DNA of 64,000 nt from Leptolinea tardivitalis (GCF_001050275.1 NZ_BBYA01000010.1:372001-436000), one strand, 5' to 3'; numbered from the stretch's first letter, positions 18,021 to 27,063 are shown. The notes: a model not told the origin generated them from the letters alone. Program-made: numbers and translations.

Positions 18021-19751
18021 TTAAACATAATAGCTTTTTACCTGGTTCTTTCCATTGGTCTTTGCCTGGAACATTGCCTGATCGGCTTTTTCTATCAAGG
18101 CATCAAATGTGGTTGTGTCATCGTCAATATCAGCTACACCAACACTTACCGTCAGATCGAGATCACCAATGGGCGTCTCGATCTTTTTTCCACTAATGGC
18201 TATTCGGAGGCGATCTGCCACTTGAAGTGCGTTGGCTAAATCTGTTTCGGGAAGCAGAATTACAAATTCATCCCCGCCATACCGGCCTAATATATCCACC
18301 TCTCGGATACTGGACTTCCAACGATCTGCCATGGAGCGTAAAACATGGTCTCCAACAGAATGGCTGTATGTATCATTGATCGATTTAAATTCATCGGTAT
18401 CAATCATCACGGCTGACAGACTGCGACCATAACGACGGGCTCGTTCCACCTCACGCCGTCCTAATTCAAATAAACCTCTTCTGTTATAAATATCTGTCAA
18501 TTCATCTGTAATGGCATATTGTTGTACTTCAGCATATAATCGGGCATTTTCAATAGCCACAGCCGCCTGATCGGCAAAAGCCTGTAACCTCTCGGCATGG
18601 CGTTGGTTATAGAAACCCGCCTGAGAGCTTTCAAGGTTAAGAAAGCCAAATACCTGCCCCTTGCTGCGCAGCGGCGCCGATGCCATGGATCGTGCCCAAT
18701 GCATACTTGATTGACTTTCAATACCCACATATCCCTGTAAATCGCCCACTGCCAGCGGCATGCCGGTTTCATACATACTCAAAAAATGAGACTCTTGAAC
18801 TATGGGGATCTGCAGGCTCATCATGGTCTCTTCCAGACCGAGCTCTGCATATCCGATGGAACGGACGATATAGGCGACCCCAGACCAGATCATCATGACA
18901 TTAGCGGCTTCGTTTGGCACCACTGAGCCAACATTGACCAAAATGCGATCCAATACTTCATCAAAATTCAAGGTACTGGTCAATGCTTCTAAAGAATCAC
19001 GCAGTGCGTTGGCCAATGCCATCTCATTCATGTCATCTGCACTGGCGGAGTGGCAGATTTGTCCCATAAAAGCCATCAACAGAGAATTGTCTGATGGAAC
19101 AAGGTTGAATTGAACCTGATAGCGAGTTTTTTCTCCTGATGCCATCCGCAGATCAAGCTCATGTATCTCAGTGGCCTGATCAGATTTTAATGATGGGATG
19201 ATTTCATTCTGGATTAGTTCAACTGATTCTTTGTTGATGAAAGAGGAAATTTCAAGTGATTCGATATCTTTTCGACTGTATCCAGTGGTCAAAAGCCATT
19301 GCCGGTTGGCATCGACAATATTTCCCTTCTGATCCAGAAGCAATTGCATAACCGGAGAAAATTCAAATAAATCGTTGTGACCGGGTACCATTTGAGGCAC
19401 CAGGTTTACCAGAGCAACTGCCAGATCATCCGAATCAGAAACCCTGGCATAAAGTGTAAATTCTCTATCGCCGGAGCCGGTATGCAGAAACAACCTGTCT
19501 ATGATCACCGGATTTTTGCTGTGAAATGCCTTCCGGATAGCCTGGATCAATTGATCTGCCGTTCGAGCACTTGAATTCTGCAGGTTTAATAGAATCTGAC
19601 CGGTTCCAATAGATGGGAATAGATCAGAAAATGCCCTGTTGGAGGAGATAATCCGTGTACTGTCTACCTCTACAAGAATGGAAGGCAGAGGAATATCAGA
19701 AACAGATATTCGTTGATTTTGAGATTGGCTTTGTTGAGTAATAGCATGCAT
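18021..19751 (-). CDS. PAS-PAS-GAF-GGDEF diguanylate cyclase
   Basis: A 576-residue soluble sensor enzyme that makes cyclic di-GMP from two GTP. It has two PAS-like regions in the first 240 residues (the second with FEFSPVMQLLLDQKGNIVDA and TTGYSRKDIE), a GAF domain at about 245-410 with the ALANALRDSLEALTSTLNFDEV entry helix, and a GGDEF domain at about 420-576. The active site GGDEF is intact at 492-496, and an RxxD product-inhibition site (REVD) lies at the standard spacing upstream, at 483-486. It is the first gene of a minus-strand run followed 40-80 bases later by the response regulator/HD-GYP gene, so synthesis and breakdown of the same messenger are encoded together. What the PAS and GAF domains sense is unknown. 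Confidence 0.93.
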   Translation of the reverse strand: MHAITQQSQSQNQRISVSDIPLPSILVEVDSTRIISSNRAFSDLFPSIGTGQILLNLQNSSARTADQLIQAIRKAFHSKNPVIIDRLFLHTGSGDREFTLYARVSDSDDLAVALVNLVPQMVPGHNDLFEFSPVMQLLLDQKGNIVDANRQWLLTTGYSRKDIESLEISSFINKESVELIQNEIIPSLKSDQATEIHELDLRMASGEKTRYQVQFNLVPSDNSLLMAFMGQICHSASADDMNEMALANALRDSLEALTSTLNFDEVLDRILVNVGSVVPNEAANVMMIWSGVAYIVRSIGYAELGLEETMMSLQIPIVQESHFLSMYETGMPLAVGDLQGYVGIESQSSMHWARSMASAPLRSKGQVFGFLNLESSQAGFYNQRHAERLQAFADQAAVAIENARLYAEVQQYAITDELTDIYNRRGLFELGRREVERARRYGRSLSAVMIDTDEFKSINDTYSHSVGDHVLRSMADRWKSSIREVDILGRYGGDEFVILLPETDLANALQVADRLRIAISGKKIETPIGDLDLTVSVGVADIDDDTTTFDALIEKADQAMFQAKTNGKNQVKSYYV

Positions 19752-20051
19752 AAGTATTTTTTCAGATTCCTGAAATCAACCAGTACCAGAAAATACCCAA
19801 GAGATCCATGCCAAAGGATCCCTCATGATCTATCTACACAGGCTCTGCCCGGGGGTCTTGTCAGCATTCCTTACCACTGAGAAACAACCAACAATTCTTG
19901 AAAACCAGCCTGCAGTAATCGGGAATTCTGATGCAAGGTTTGGGCCAATAACTGGAAAGATAAATCCATCAGGAACAATCTGACGATCTTAAGTAGATTA
20001 TAGGAATGTAATGATTTATTGGAAAGAAATTTTATGTAAATAAATGAAAGG
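19752..20051. other. Intergenic region upstream of the diguanylate cyclase
   Basis: About 300 bases between the Nudix stop and the diguanylate cyclase start. It should contain the promoter of the signalling run. No gene, convincing hairpin or cyclic-di-GMP riboswitch core was recognised. Confidence 0.4.
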
Positions 20052-20558
20052 TTACCTGTTTTCTTTTATAATATTTTGCAGTGTGATCCGAGTGGCTGCA
20101 AAAGCCAGAGGCGGCAATGAATTCATCGAGAAGAATTCTGCCTGATCCGCATCGTCACCAGACTTTAATACTCCACCTGTAATCTCACCACGATAAATCA
20201 ACAAGATATCAGATCCGTGCTCATGCTCACGTCCACTGAATACATCGAGCAACTCTGTGATCTTGATTTCCAGCCCTGTCTCTTCACGGCATTCCCGTTG
20301 GGCGGCTTCAGGTATCGATTCACCAGAATCCATGAATCCGGCCGGTAATGTCCATTCCCCCTTATGCGGAGGATTAACCCGCCTGACCAACAGAACTCTA
20401 TCATCCTCCAGGATGACAACAGCCACTGCTACTTTTGGATCGGAAAAATAAACCCATCCACAAGAAGGGCAGACCGGGCGGATTTTCCCGAATTTCTCTT
20501 CCTGTCGGACGGGTGTACCGCATTGAACACAAAATGAAATTTCATCTGGTTTTTTCAT
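20052..20558 (-). CDS. Nudix hydrolase with N-terminal zinc ribbon
   Basis: A 168-residue hydrolase of nucleoside-diphosphate-linked compounds. A zinc ribbon (C10, C13, C30, C33) precedes the Nudix fold. The Nudix box is complete: GFMDSGESIPEAAQRECREE followed by TGLEI. This ribbon-plus-Nudix arrangement is related to the C-terminal half of NADH pyrophosphatase, but the length and lack of the extra N-terminal domain leave the substrate open. Its ATG overlaps the stop of the anti-sigma-like gene by four bases, so it belongs to the sigma-factor operon. That a Nudix enzyme shares an operon with an ECF sigma pair suggests a stress or metabolite-cleaning role; this is inference. Confidence 0.9.
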   Translation of the reverse strand: MKKPDEISFCVQCGTPVRQEEKFGKIRPVCPSCGWVYFSDPKVAVAVVILEDDRVLLVRRVNPPHKGEWTLPAGFMDSGESIPEAAQRECREETGLEIKITELLDVFSGREHEHGSDILLIYRGEITGGVLKSGDDADQAEFFSMNSLPPLAFAATRITLQNIIKENR

Positions 20559-21661
20559 AATGTCGATTTTTTCTTGAGTATGTAACCGATAAAACCCAGT
20601 ATCACAGCCGCCATCAGGAATATCACGCCATATGATACAGATGCGAGTGTCATTGCTTCTTTATTAAATGGGACTGGTTCCACTGGTTTCTGGGTTTCAA
20701 TTGAAGGCTGAATAGTTGTTGGTTTTATCTCGACTTTTTGGATCTCTTGTTGCGCAGCAGCTACCGTCGGAGCCGCCGTAGGTGTTTCTTTACCACCTCT
20801 CGTTGATTCTGGCTTCGCCAGAAAACGGATTTCTGCCGTTGGCGTATTTGCCGATTCAACCGGAGATAAAGCGGTCTGTTCTTTCGGAGCGGCAGCAGTC
20901 GAAGGCCTCATTTCTGGCAAGGGAACTTCTGTGTTTCCAGGGATGTTGGCGTCTTCCACTATCACAGCTCCGGTTCCTGCCTCAGGTACAGACGGTCCTG
21001 ATTTCAACATAGGTACAGCCGCCGCCTGTGGAGGCGCTGCTTCTGCAACCGTATTCTGATCGGTTGATGGAACTATTTCTGTAGGAACTGTATCAAACCA
21101 CGCCTCTGTCACAATTTCTGTCGGTATGGCTCCTGTTTCCATTCCGTATTCTTGCACCTTATCCGGCGCCGTACCCGGAATAGCCAGTTTTTCAGATTCT
21201 GCCGTATTGAGAACAGTCAATGTTGGTATTCCAATAATACCTTTGGCTGTCTCTTCACCTATGTTTTCCTGTGTGGGTGTCACGACAGCCTGTGCAGGCG
21301 GGAGAGCCTGCAAAGCCATCGGTGCTGCAGATGGTCTGGCTGCCAGAGGGAAAAGATCCAAAAGAAAGAAGATAACCGCCAACAATGCGGCAGCTGCCGA
21401 ACTGAAATTCAACATCGGGATCAACCAGAGCCAGCCGTGTGGATGAACCATTTCGGGAGTCAGGTAGAAATTTCGACGGCGTTTTACATCAGGTACTTCA
21501 TGCAACAATCCCTTCACGCGTAGAAGGGACTGGTACGCCTGAAGGAATTCAGCATCTTGCCTGATGCGGTTTTCGATCTGCTGCCGTTCCATATCAGATA
21601 CAGCATGATCGGCATACGCTGACAGGATTTCCCAATCATGATCGGATAATCTGGCCGTCAT
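20555..21661 (-). CDS. Putative membrane anti-sigma factor
   Basis: A 368-residue protein translated directly after the ECF sigma factor (4-base overlap). Residues 1-75 are helical and resemble an anti-sigma domain (LSDHDWEILSAYADHAVSDMER), but without the zinc-binding His-Cys-Cys set of zf-HC2 proteins. One membrane helix follows at about residues 97-118, then a long Pro/Thr/Ala/Glu-rich low-complexity region of about 200 residues, and a second membrane helix at the C-terminus (YGVIFLMAAVILGFIGYIL) with a KKK tail. With two membrane helices the low-complexity part would be outside and both ends inside the cell. The assignment rests on gene order and topology more than on sequence motifs. Confidence 0.7.
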   Translation of the reverse strand: MTARLSDHDWEILSAYADHAVSDMERQQIENRIRQDAEFLQAYQSLLRVKGLLHEVPDVKRRRNFYLTPEMVHPHGWLWLIPMLNFSSAAAALLAVIFFLLDLFPLAARPSAAPMALQALPPAQAVVTPTQENIGEETAKGIIGIPTLTVLNTAESEKLAIPGTAPDKVQEYGMETGAIPTEIVTEAWFDTVPTEIVPSTDQNTVAEAAPPQAAAVPMLKSGPSVPEAGTGAVIVEDANIPGNTEVPLPEMRPSTAAAPKEQTALSPVESANTPTAEIRFLAKPESTRGGKETPTAAPTVAAAQQEIQKVEIKPTTIQPSIETQKPVEPVPFNKEAMTLASVSYGVIFLMAAVILGFIGYILKKKSTL

Positions 21662-22278
21662 TTCCTATCCTCATATTTCTGACGGATTTGCCGGGGTAAA
21701 AGTTCCCAGAATTCTTCAAGGCAGCCGCGTAATTTCAATCGAGCCCGTGCCAGCCGGCTCTTGACGGTTCCCATGGGGCAACCAGCTATACGGCTGATTT
21801 CTTCGTATTCCATCTCATCCACATCGGCTAAAACGGCGATCATGCGAAAATCCGGCGGCAAGTCTTGAAGGCAATGTTGCACCGCACTCTGTAATTCCTT
21901 CATCTCACTGATTTCTGCCGGTGTGGGAGACTGATCTGGAAGCCAGTAATCTGCCTCTATATAATCTGGATCTTCTGAACCTGCTTCAATGGAAATTGCC
22001 GGGTGACGTTTTTTTCTGCGAATCTCGTCATAGCACGCATTTATGGCAATCCTCATCAGCCAGGCTTTGAAGGAGCCTCCCCGAAAAGATCGGATAGTTT
22101 GAAACGCAGAGATGAACGTTTTTTGGGTGATGTCTTCCGCTTCATCAAAACTACCCATAATACGGTACGCTGAATTGAATACTGCGTCTTGATGCAGCGT
22201 GACTAACTGATTAAATGCCTCCAGATTGCCCGCACAGGCTTCTTTAAGCCAGAGATCTTCTTGGAAATTCAGATTCAC
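21658..22278 (-). CDS. ECF RNA polymerase sigma factor (RpoE-like)
   Basis: A 206-residue sigma-70 family factor of the extracytoplasmic function type. Region 2 is clear (LVTLHQDAVFNSAYRIMGSF, then EDITQKTFISAF and FKAWLMRIAINACYD), followed by a linker and region 4 with helix-turn-helix MEYEEISRIAGCPMGTVKSR and LARARLKLR. Regions 1 and 3 are absent, as expected. It starts a three-gene operon with the anti-sigma-like protein and the Nudix hydrolase; overlapping ATGA junctions indicate coupled translation. It is probably released by an envelope signal sensed through the anti-sigma protein and may transcribe its own operon; its promoter motif was not identified. Confidence 0.93.
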   Translation of the reverse strand: MNLNFQEDLWLKEACAGNLEAFNQLVTLHQDAVFNSAYRIMGSFDEAEDITQKTFISAFQTIRSFRGGSFKAWLMRIAINACYDEIRRKKRHPAISIEAGSEDPDYIEADYWLPDQSPTPAEISEMKELQSAVQHCLQDLPPDFRMIAVLADVDEMEYEEISRIAGCPMGTVKSRLARARLKLRGCLEEFWELLPRQIRQKYEDRK

Positions 22279-22466
22279 CGCGAGTTATTACCCTTCTTCT
22301 TGACCATCAGGCAAATTATAGCCTTTCCTTTCAGATCAAACATTACCAGTGAATCGGCATGGTTAACATTTTATTAATAGTAAATCGGCACGATTGAAAT
22401 AAGGTATGATATTAACGCATTATTCAGGCGTTTCTTTTTTAGCAAACCAAACAGGAAAACTTTCGT

Positions 22467-22958
22467 ATGAAAACATTACTTTTGATGCGGCACGCGAAAT
22501 CAAGCTGGAAACACCCCGAGTTGCCGGATCAAGACCGTCCGTTGAACAAACGTGGTGAAAAAGATTCTCCACACATGGGGAAGTTTCTACGTGAAAAAGA
22601 GCTGGTTCCGCAGCTCATTCTGGCTTCTCCGGCTAAACGGGTGACTCAGACAATCGATGGCATGCTGACCAAGATGAATTTCAAGGGCAAGGTGGAATAC
22701 ATCGATTCACTCTATCTGGCTGAACCTGCCGCTTATCTTTCCACGCTTCAGACAGTCCCCGATAAATTTGACCGAGTTTTGATTGTCGGCCATAATCCAG
22801 GATTGGAAGGATTGCTTCAAATTCTGAGCGGACAGGTGGAATCCCTTCCGACTGCTTCTGTGGCACATCTTATGCTTCCAATTGACCACTGGTCTGATCT
22901 CAAAGAAGAGACTCGCGGAGAACTTGTTGAAAGGGTCAAACCCCGCGATCTGAAATAG
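22467..22958 (+). CDS. sixA: Phosphohistidine phosphatase SixA
   Basis: A 163-residue member of the histidine phosphatase superfamily, SixA branch, which removes phosphate from phosphohistidine proteins. The catalytic LLMRHAKSSW motif carries R8 and H9. The second arginine lies in ASPAKRVTQT and the second catalytic histidine in IVGHNPGLEGLL. The compact length without extra insertions is typical of SixA. It is transcribed divergently from the sigma-factor operon and ends at a strong terminator at 22972-23008, before the thioredoxin gene. In enteric bacteria SixA acts on the phosphotransferase system or ArcB; the partner here is unknown. Confidence 0.9.
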   Translation: MKTLLLMRHAKSSWKHPELPDQDRPLNKRGEKDSPHMGKFLREKELVPQLILASPAKRVTQTIDGMLTKMNFKGKVEYIDSLYLAEPAAYLSTLQTVPDKFDRVLIVGHNPGLEGLLQILSGQVESLPTASVAHLMLPIDHWSDLKEETRGELVERVKPRDLK

Positions 22959-22971
22959 TAAAAATGCATAC

Positions 22972-23008
22972 AAAAAAACAGGCGGCCTTACCCGCCTGTT
23001 TTTTTTAT
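22972..23008 (+). terminator. Rho-independent terminator of sixA
   Basis: CAGGCGG at 22979-22985 pairs with CCGCCTG at 22992-22998, flanked by an A-run and followed by an eight-base T-run. Confidence 0.9.
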
Positions 23009-23041
23009 TACAATAAGAGCATACTAATTCACGAGGATGTC

Positions 23042-23365
23042 ATGTCTAACTTACCTGCTCTTCAAACACCTGAATTTGCCAGTAAAGTTCAAAAAGCCAC
23101 ACTGCCTGTGATTCTGGATTTCAGTGCCAACTGGTGTTCACCCTGCAAGCGTCTGGCTCCAATCCTGGAAAGTCTGGCAGAAGAATGGTCAGGCAAAGCG
23201 AGTTTTTTCTCAGTGGATGCCGATACAAACAGTGATCTGGTGATGCAATTTGGCGTTATGAGCCTGCCAACCCTGGTGATTTTTAAGAGGGGTAAAGAAG
23301 TTGGCCGCATGGTCGGTCTGCAAAGCCGGGAAAAATTAATAGAATTTGTTTCCCCGCACCTGTAG
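23042..23365 (+). CDS. trxA: Thioredoxin
   Basis: A 107-residue thioredoxin-fold protein for cytoplasmic disulfide reduction. The active site is WCSPC (C32, C35), a Ser variant of the usual WCGPC, and the cis-proline is P76 in MSLPTLVIFKRG. Length is that of a single-domain thioredoxin, and there is no signal peptide. The start is set at the ATG at 23042, which follows GAGGAT; an upstream in-frame ATG at 22964 would place the sixA terminator inside the coding region. It ends 16 bases before the start of the S9 peptidase, so the two are probably co-transcribed. Confidence 0.92.
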   Translation: MSNLPALQTPEFASKVQKATLPVILDFSANWCSPCKRLAPILESLAEEWSGKASFFSVDADTNSDLVMQFGVMSLPTLVIFKRGKEVGRMVGLQSREKLIEFVSPHL

Positions 23366-23381
23366 AAGAAGGAATATCAAG

Positions 23382-25265
23382 ATGAACTCAAAAGAAACGT
23401 GCACCTATGGATTATGGCCCAGTCAAGTAAGCGCAGCAGCCGCCGGTCAGAAATTGCGGTTGGAGGATGTCCAATTTGCTTCAGGCAATGGGACACTACT
23501 CTGGGTGGAAGGCCGGTCTGGCACCGGGGTGCTCGTTCAGCAAAAACCCGGTGACGCCCGGCGTGATCTGACCAGTTCGGGGTTTTCTGTAAGGGGAGGA
23601 ATCGGGTACGGCGGCGGTGAATTTACTACGCATAAAGGTATCGTCGTTTTTGCCGATAAAAGCGGGCGGCTTTACAAAACCGAACTGGAAAATGGTCTGC
23701 CGGTTTCGATTACGCCAACCTTTGGGGCATTTGCCGATCCACAAATTTCGCCAGACGGCGCCTGGGTATTGGCCATTTATTCCAACGGTAAAGAAGATCT
23801 GCTCAGCATCACAGATATCGAGGGAAGCGGATGGCCAGTTCAACTTGTTAAGGGAGCCGATTTCTATATGTCTCCCCGCTGGCATCCTGGCAGTAAGATC
23901 GTTGCCTGGGTTGAGTGGAATCATCCCAATATGCCATGGGATGGCACAACTTTAATGCTTGGTCGTCTGGAAGGAACCCCGCCCCGGTTGATTGATTCCC
24001 ACAGTGTGGCGGGAGAAATCGACCAGGCGGTCAGTCAACCTGAATTCTCTTCAGATGGCCGGTATCTAAGTTACATTGTCTCAAATGGAGAGTGGGAAGA
24101 CCTGGTACTGCTCGAATTACAGACGGGTGAGTCACGAGTACTGGTAAAGGGCGATGGATTTCATCTGGCACAACCAGCCTGGGTTCAGGGAATGCGTTTT
24201 TACGGCTGGGCAGGCAACAGCCGGGATATTTTCTACATACGCAATCATGGCGGGTTTGCATCTCTGTGGCATGTCGATATTGAAACAGGGCAGTCAGATC
24301 AAATTGATACAGCGCCTTATACATGGATCACCCAACTGGCCGTCTCACAGGAGGGCAATGACGTTGCCTTTCTAGCTTCTGCCGCCGGCATTCCACCCCG
24401 TGTGGTTCGATGGGATGGATTTCAGATGCATGTAGTCGCTTATAGCGATACGGAACGGCTGCCTTCAGGTTATTTCTCAAACGCTGTCCCTCTTGAATGG
24501 AAGGCTTCTGACGATAGTGTGGTGTATGGAACCTACTATCCACCATCCAATCCGGGTTTTGAATCAGAAGGGCTTCCCCCTGCAATCGTGTATATTCACG
24601 GTGGCCCCACCTCAGAACAACCTGTAACGTACAACTCTGAGAGGATATATTTCACGTCACGCGGATATGCCTGGCTGGATGTCAATTATCGGGGCAGCAG
24701 CGGTTTTGGACGCAGCTATCTTCAAGCGCTAAAACATAGCTGGGGAGAAAAGGATGTGGAAGATGCTGTCGGTGCCGCTCATGCTCTGATAGAAAACCGG
24801 CTGGCAGATCCGAAAAAGTTGATCATTCGCGGGGGCAGCGCTGGTGGATATACCGTTTTGAATGCTCTCATTCGAAATCCAGGCCTGTTTAAAGCAGGCA
24901 TATGCCTGTATGGTGTCAGCAACCTTTTCACCCTTGTGCAAGATACGCACAAATTTGAAGCCCGCTACAATGACAGCATGGTCGGGTCATTGCCTGAAGC
25001 AGCAGAAAAGTACCATGCCTGGTCACCAGTATTCCATGCACAGTCCATTCGTGATGCCCTGGCTGTATTTCAGGGTTCCGTTGATCGGGTAGTACCTCCA
25101 TCACAATCGGAAGAAATTGTGAATGCTGTTCGACGCAATGGAGTGCCCTTGCTGTATAAAGTTTATGAAGGTGAAGGTCACGGTTTCCGCAAAGACGAAA
25201 CGTTGGCAGACTACTACTCCGAAGTGGAACGCTTCTTGCAACAATTTGTACTATTCGCCGTATAG
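23382..25265 (+). CDS. S9 family serine peptidase (acylaminoacyl-peptidase/prolyl oligopeptidase type)
   Basis: A 627-residue cytoplasmic peptidase: an N-terminal beta-propeller (repeated FSSDGRYLSYI-type strands, WD40/TolB-like) and a C-terminal alpha/beta-hydrolase. The catalytic triad is S486 in RGGSAGGYTVLN, D568 in GSVDRVVPP and H600 in GEGHGFRK. The oxyanion region HGGPTSEQPV and the GFGRSYLQALKHSWGEKDVED segment are typical of the S9C group, which degrades short or N-acylated peptides. No signal peptide. The start is at the ATG at 23382, preceded by AGAAGGA; an earlier in-frame ATG lies inside the thioredoxin gene. Confidence 0.93.
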   Translation: MNSKETCTYGLWPSQVSAAAAGQKLRLEDVQFASGNGTLLWVEGRSGTGVLVQQKPGDARRDLTSSGFSVRGGIGYGGGEFTTHKGIVVFADKSGRLYKTELENGLPVSITPTFGAFADPQISPDGAWVLAIYSNGKEDLLSITDIEGSGWPVQLVKGADFYMSPRWHPGSKIVAWVEWNHPNMPWDGTTLMLGRLEGTPPRLIDSHSVAGEIDQAVSQPEFSSDGRYLSYIVSNGEWEDLVLLELQTGESRVLVKGDGFHLAQPAWVQGMRFYGWAGNSRDIFYIRNHGGFASLWHVDIETGQSDQIDTAPYTWITQLAVSQEGNDVAFLASAAGIPPRVVRWDGFQMHVVAYSDTERLPSGYFSNAVPLEWKASDDSVVYGTYYPPSNPGFESEGLPPAIVYIHGGPTSEQPVTYNSERIYFTSRGYAWLDVNYRGSSGFGRSYLQALKHSWGEKDVEDAVGAAHALIENRLADPKKLIIRGGSAGGYTVLNALIRNPGLFKAGICLYGVSNLFTLVQDTHKFEARYNDSMVGSLPEAAEKYHAWSPVFHAQSIRDALAVFQGSVDRVVPPSQSEEIVNAVRRNGVPLLYKVYEGEGHGFRKDETLADYYSEVERFLQQFVLFAV

Positions 25266-25381
25266 ATGCGACTCTGTATTCAGGCGGAAAGCACTTTGCC
25301 ATCCATTTCCATTTGCCCGGTACTATTACGCCGACCTTTCTTTATATCAGGGCGAACAGGGAAGGAAAGAGAGTAACCACT

Positions 25382-26170
25382 TTGACCAGGAAATTATTGC
25401 TTTTCATCTTACTTGTGTTTGTCATGATCGGTGCGACCGGTTGTGAGAGGCCTTCCACTATTGCACCAGTGGCAGTCGCTCCCACTCTGGCACCCGTGGC
25501 AAAAGTAGAAACGCCAACGTTAATGATCAAAACACCTGTTAAGGTTGCCACCCAGGCATCAGGTTTTCAGGAAATTTTGAGTGCTACTCAGACAGCCGTG
25601 GCAACCATCCGGTCTGGCACTCTTACTGCCACCGCCAGTGGAATAAATGGCATGACCACCGGTACACCTGGAACACCTGACGTAATGGGGATGCCCGGTA
25701 CACCAGGCGCACCAACTGCTTCCGTCATGGCTCTTGGAACTATCTATCCTGGAACCGCAGTAGTTTCTGGCACACCCGGCGCCAATGGCACACCGGGTGT
25801 CGGTGGAACTCCGTCACCATTTTCTGGAACGATTGCCGTTCCCACGGCGACAAAGTTCATTCCTCCCTTCCCGGTTATTCCTGGCGTCCCCACCTTTGGT
25901 GTTCTCAGTGTGGTGGGAGACAGCACCGTTACCATTATGACATCTGAATTCCCGGCAAAATCAGAATATACGGTTTATATGGGAGCAGCCGGAACCCGCG
26001 GATATGGCGGCACACTACTGGGTACCTTCAAAACCGAGAATGGCGGTCAAATGACTCTGGTCTTCAATATTCCCGCCACTTTGCGAGGCTTTTCACCCAT
26101 TGATATACGTATCGAATTTCCTGACGGTCGGTACGCCTACAACTTCTTCTATAACATAACGGCAAATTAA
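25382..26170 (+). CDS. Lipoprotein with collagen-like Gly/Pro/Thr linker
   Basis: An exported lipoprotein of about 262 residues. The signal peptide LTRKLLLFILLVFVMIGATGC ends in a lipobox-type cysteine. A Pro/Thr stalk follows, then an irregular GTPG/GAPG-rich stretch resembling short collagen-type repeats. A C-terminal domain of about 100 residues begins near FGVLSVVGDSTVTIMTSEFP and contains YTVYMGAAGTRGYGG and PIDIRIEF; I have a general impression of similar domains in Anaerolineae but cannot name a family. The start is uncertain: a TTG at 25382 gives a clean signal peptide, while an ATG at 25313 would add 23 unlikely residues. The stop overlaps that of the convergent CDF gene. Confidence 0.75.
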   Translation: MTRKLLLFILLVFVMIGATGCERPSTIAPVAVAPTLAPVAKVETPTLMIKTPVKVATQASGFQEILSATQTAVATIRSGTLTATASGINGMTTGTPGTPDVMGMPGTPGAPTASVMALGTIYPGTAVVSGTPGANGTPGVGGTPSPFSGTIAVPTATKFIPPFPVIPGVPTFGVLSVVGDSTVTIMTSEFPAKSEYTVYMGAAGTRGYGGTLLGTFKTENGGQMTLVFNIPATLRGFSPIDIRIEFPDGRYAYNFFYNITAN

Positions 26171-27063
26171 TCCCAGCCTTCGGGTTCGATGTGGACGTAA
26201 GCTCTGTCCACTTCAGGGAACTCTTCAAGCCGCTCAATCACCTGGTCACAGATCTCATGGACCTGATTGAGCGGCATGTTTCCGTCTACATTGATATGCA
26301 TATCAACCACAAGCCGAGGTCCGCTGTACTCGGTGATGGCATGGTGCACATGCATCACACCGGGCACAGATTCGGCAGCGGCAACAAGATTCTGCCGTAA
26401 TTCTTCCGGAGCCCCTGCCCCGGTCAGAAATCCCAGGTTATCGCGTGCTGCCATGAACGCCGCCCTGAAGATCCAGAGAGCCACCAGGATACCGGCTACC
26501 GGGTCTGCCAGAGGATGAATAAAATCAGACCCGGCAATCCCCACAAACGCCGCCGTGGATGTGAGAACATCGCTCAAATTATCGGTGGCTGTAGTTGCCA
26601 GAGTCGGGCTGTGCAATTTATTCGCAATATTGCGAATCCAGACAAACATACCGGCTTTGATCCCGGCCGCCAGCAACAGAACAAACGTAGGCAGGCCAAG
26701 TTCAATGGCTTTACCTCCCTCAAGAAATCTTTCGATGGACGCTCGTACAGCTGCATAGCCGGCAAAGGTCATTGAAAATGTGATCATCAAACCTACGAGG
26801 GGTTCAAACCGGCTGTGTCCCTGGGGATGACTTGAATCAGGCGGACGCTGCGACATCCAGATCCCCAGAACCATCATCAAAGAATAGAGGACATCTGATG
26901 CCGAGTTTGCCGTATCAGCCAACAAAGCTACCGATCCGCTGAAATATGCCGCCGCCCATTTTATGGCTACCAGCAATGTATTTCCACAAAGTGTAATGAT
27001 GAGAGCCGTGCGATAAAGTGCCTGCTCTCCTGGCTTTGATTTTTGTGTTCGAATCGATTGCAT
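26167..27063 (-). CDS. Cation diffusion facilitator (CDF) metal exporter
   Basis: A 298-residue CDF transporter with six membrane helices and a cytoplasmic C-terminal domain; CDF proteins export Zn2+, Mn2+, Fe2+ or Co2+ in exchange for protons. The metal site in helix 2 is seen in LLADTANSASDVLYS, and the helix 5 partner in LATTATDNLSDVLTS. SHPQGHSRFEPL is the usual loop after helix 2. The Asp-rich site without His (DxxxSD/DNxSD) differs from the zinc-type HxxxD of the second CDF gene at 31.4 kb, so the metals may differ. The C-terminal domain (HVHHAITEYSGPRLVVDMHINV) is complete. The start is uncertain between the ATG at 27063 and a TTG at 27072. Confidence 0.88.
   Translation of the reverse strand: MQSIRTQKSKPGEQALYRTALIITLCGNTLLVAIKWAAAYFSGSVALLADTANSASDVLYSLMMVLGIWMSQRPPDSSHPQGHSRFEPLVGLMITFSMTFAGYAAVRASIERFLEGGKAIELGLPTFVLLLAAGIKAGMFVWIRNIANKLHSPTLATTATDNLSDVLTSTAAFVGIAGSDFIHPLADPVAGILVALWIFRAAFMAARDNLGFLTGAGAPEELRQNLVAAAESVPGVMHVHHAITEYSGPRLVVDMHINVDGNMPLNQVHEICDQVIERLEEFPEVDRAYVHIEPEGWD

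Noticed and set aside
19752-20051. Cyclic-di-GMP riboswitch upstream of the diguanylate cyclase
   Set aside because: The conserved GEMM core segments could not be found on the minus strand.
22964-23041. Longer thioredoxin starting upstream
   Set aside because: It would translate through the sixA terminator hairpin and has no ribosome site; the ATG at 23042 does.
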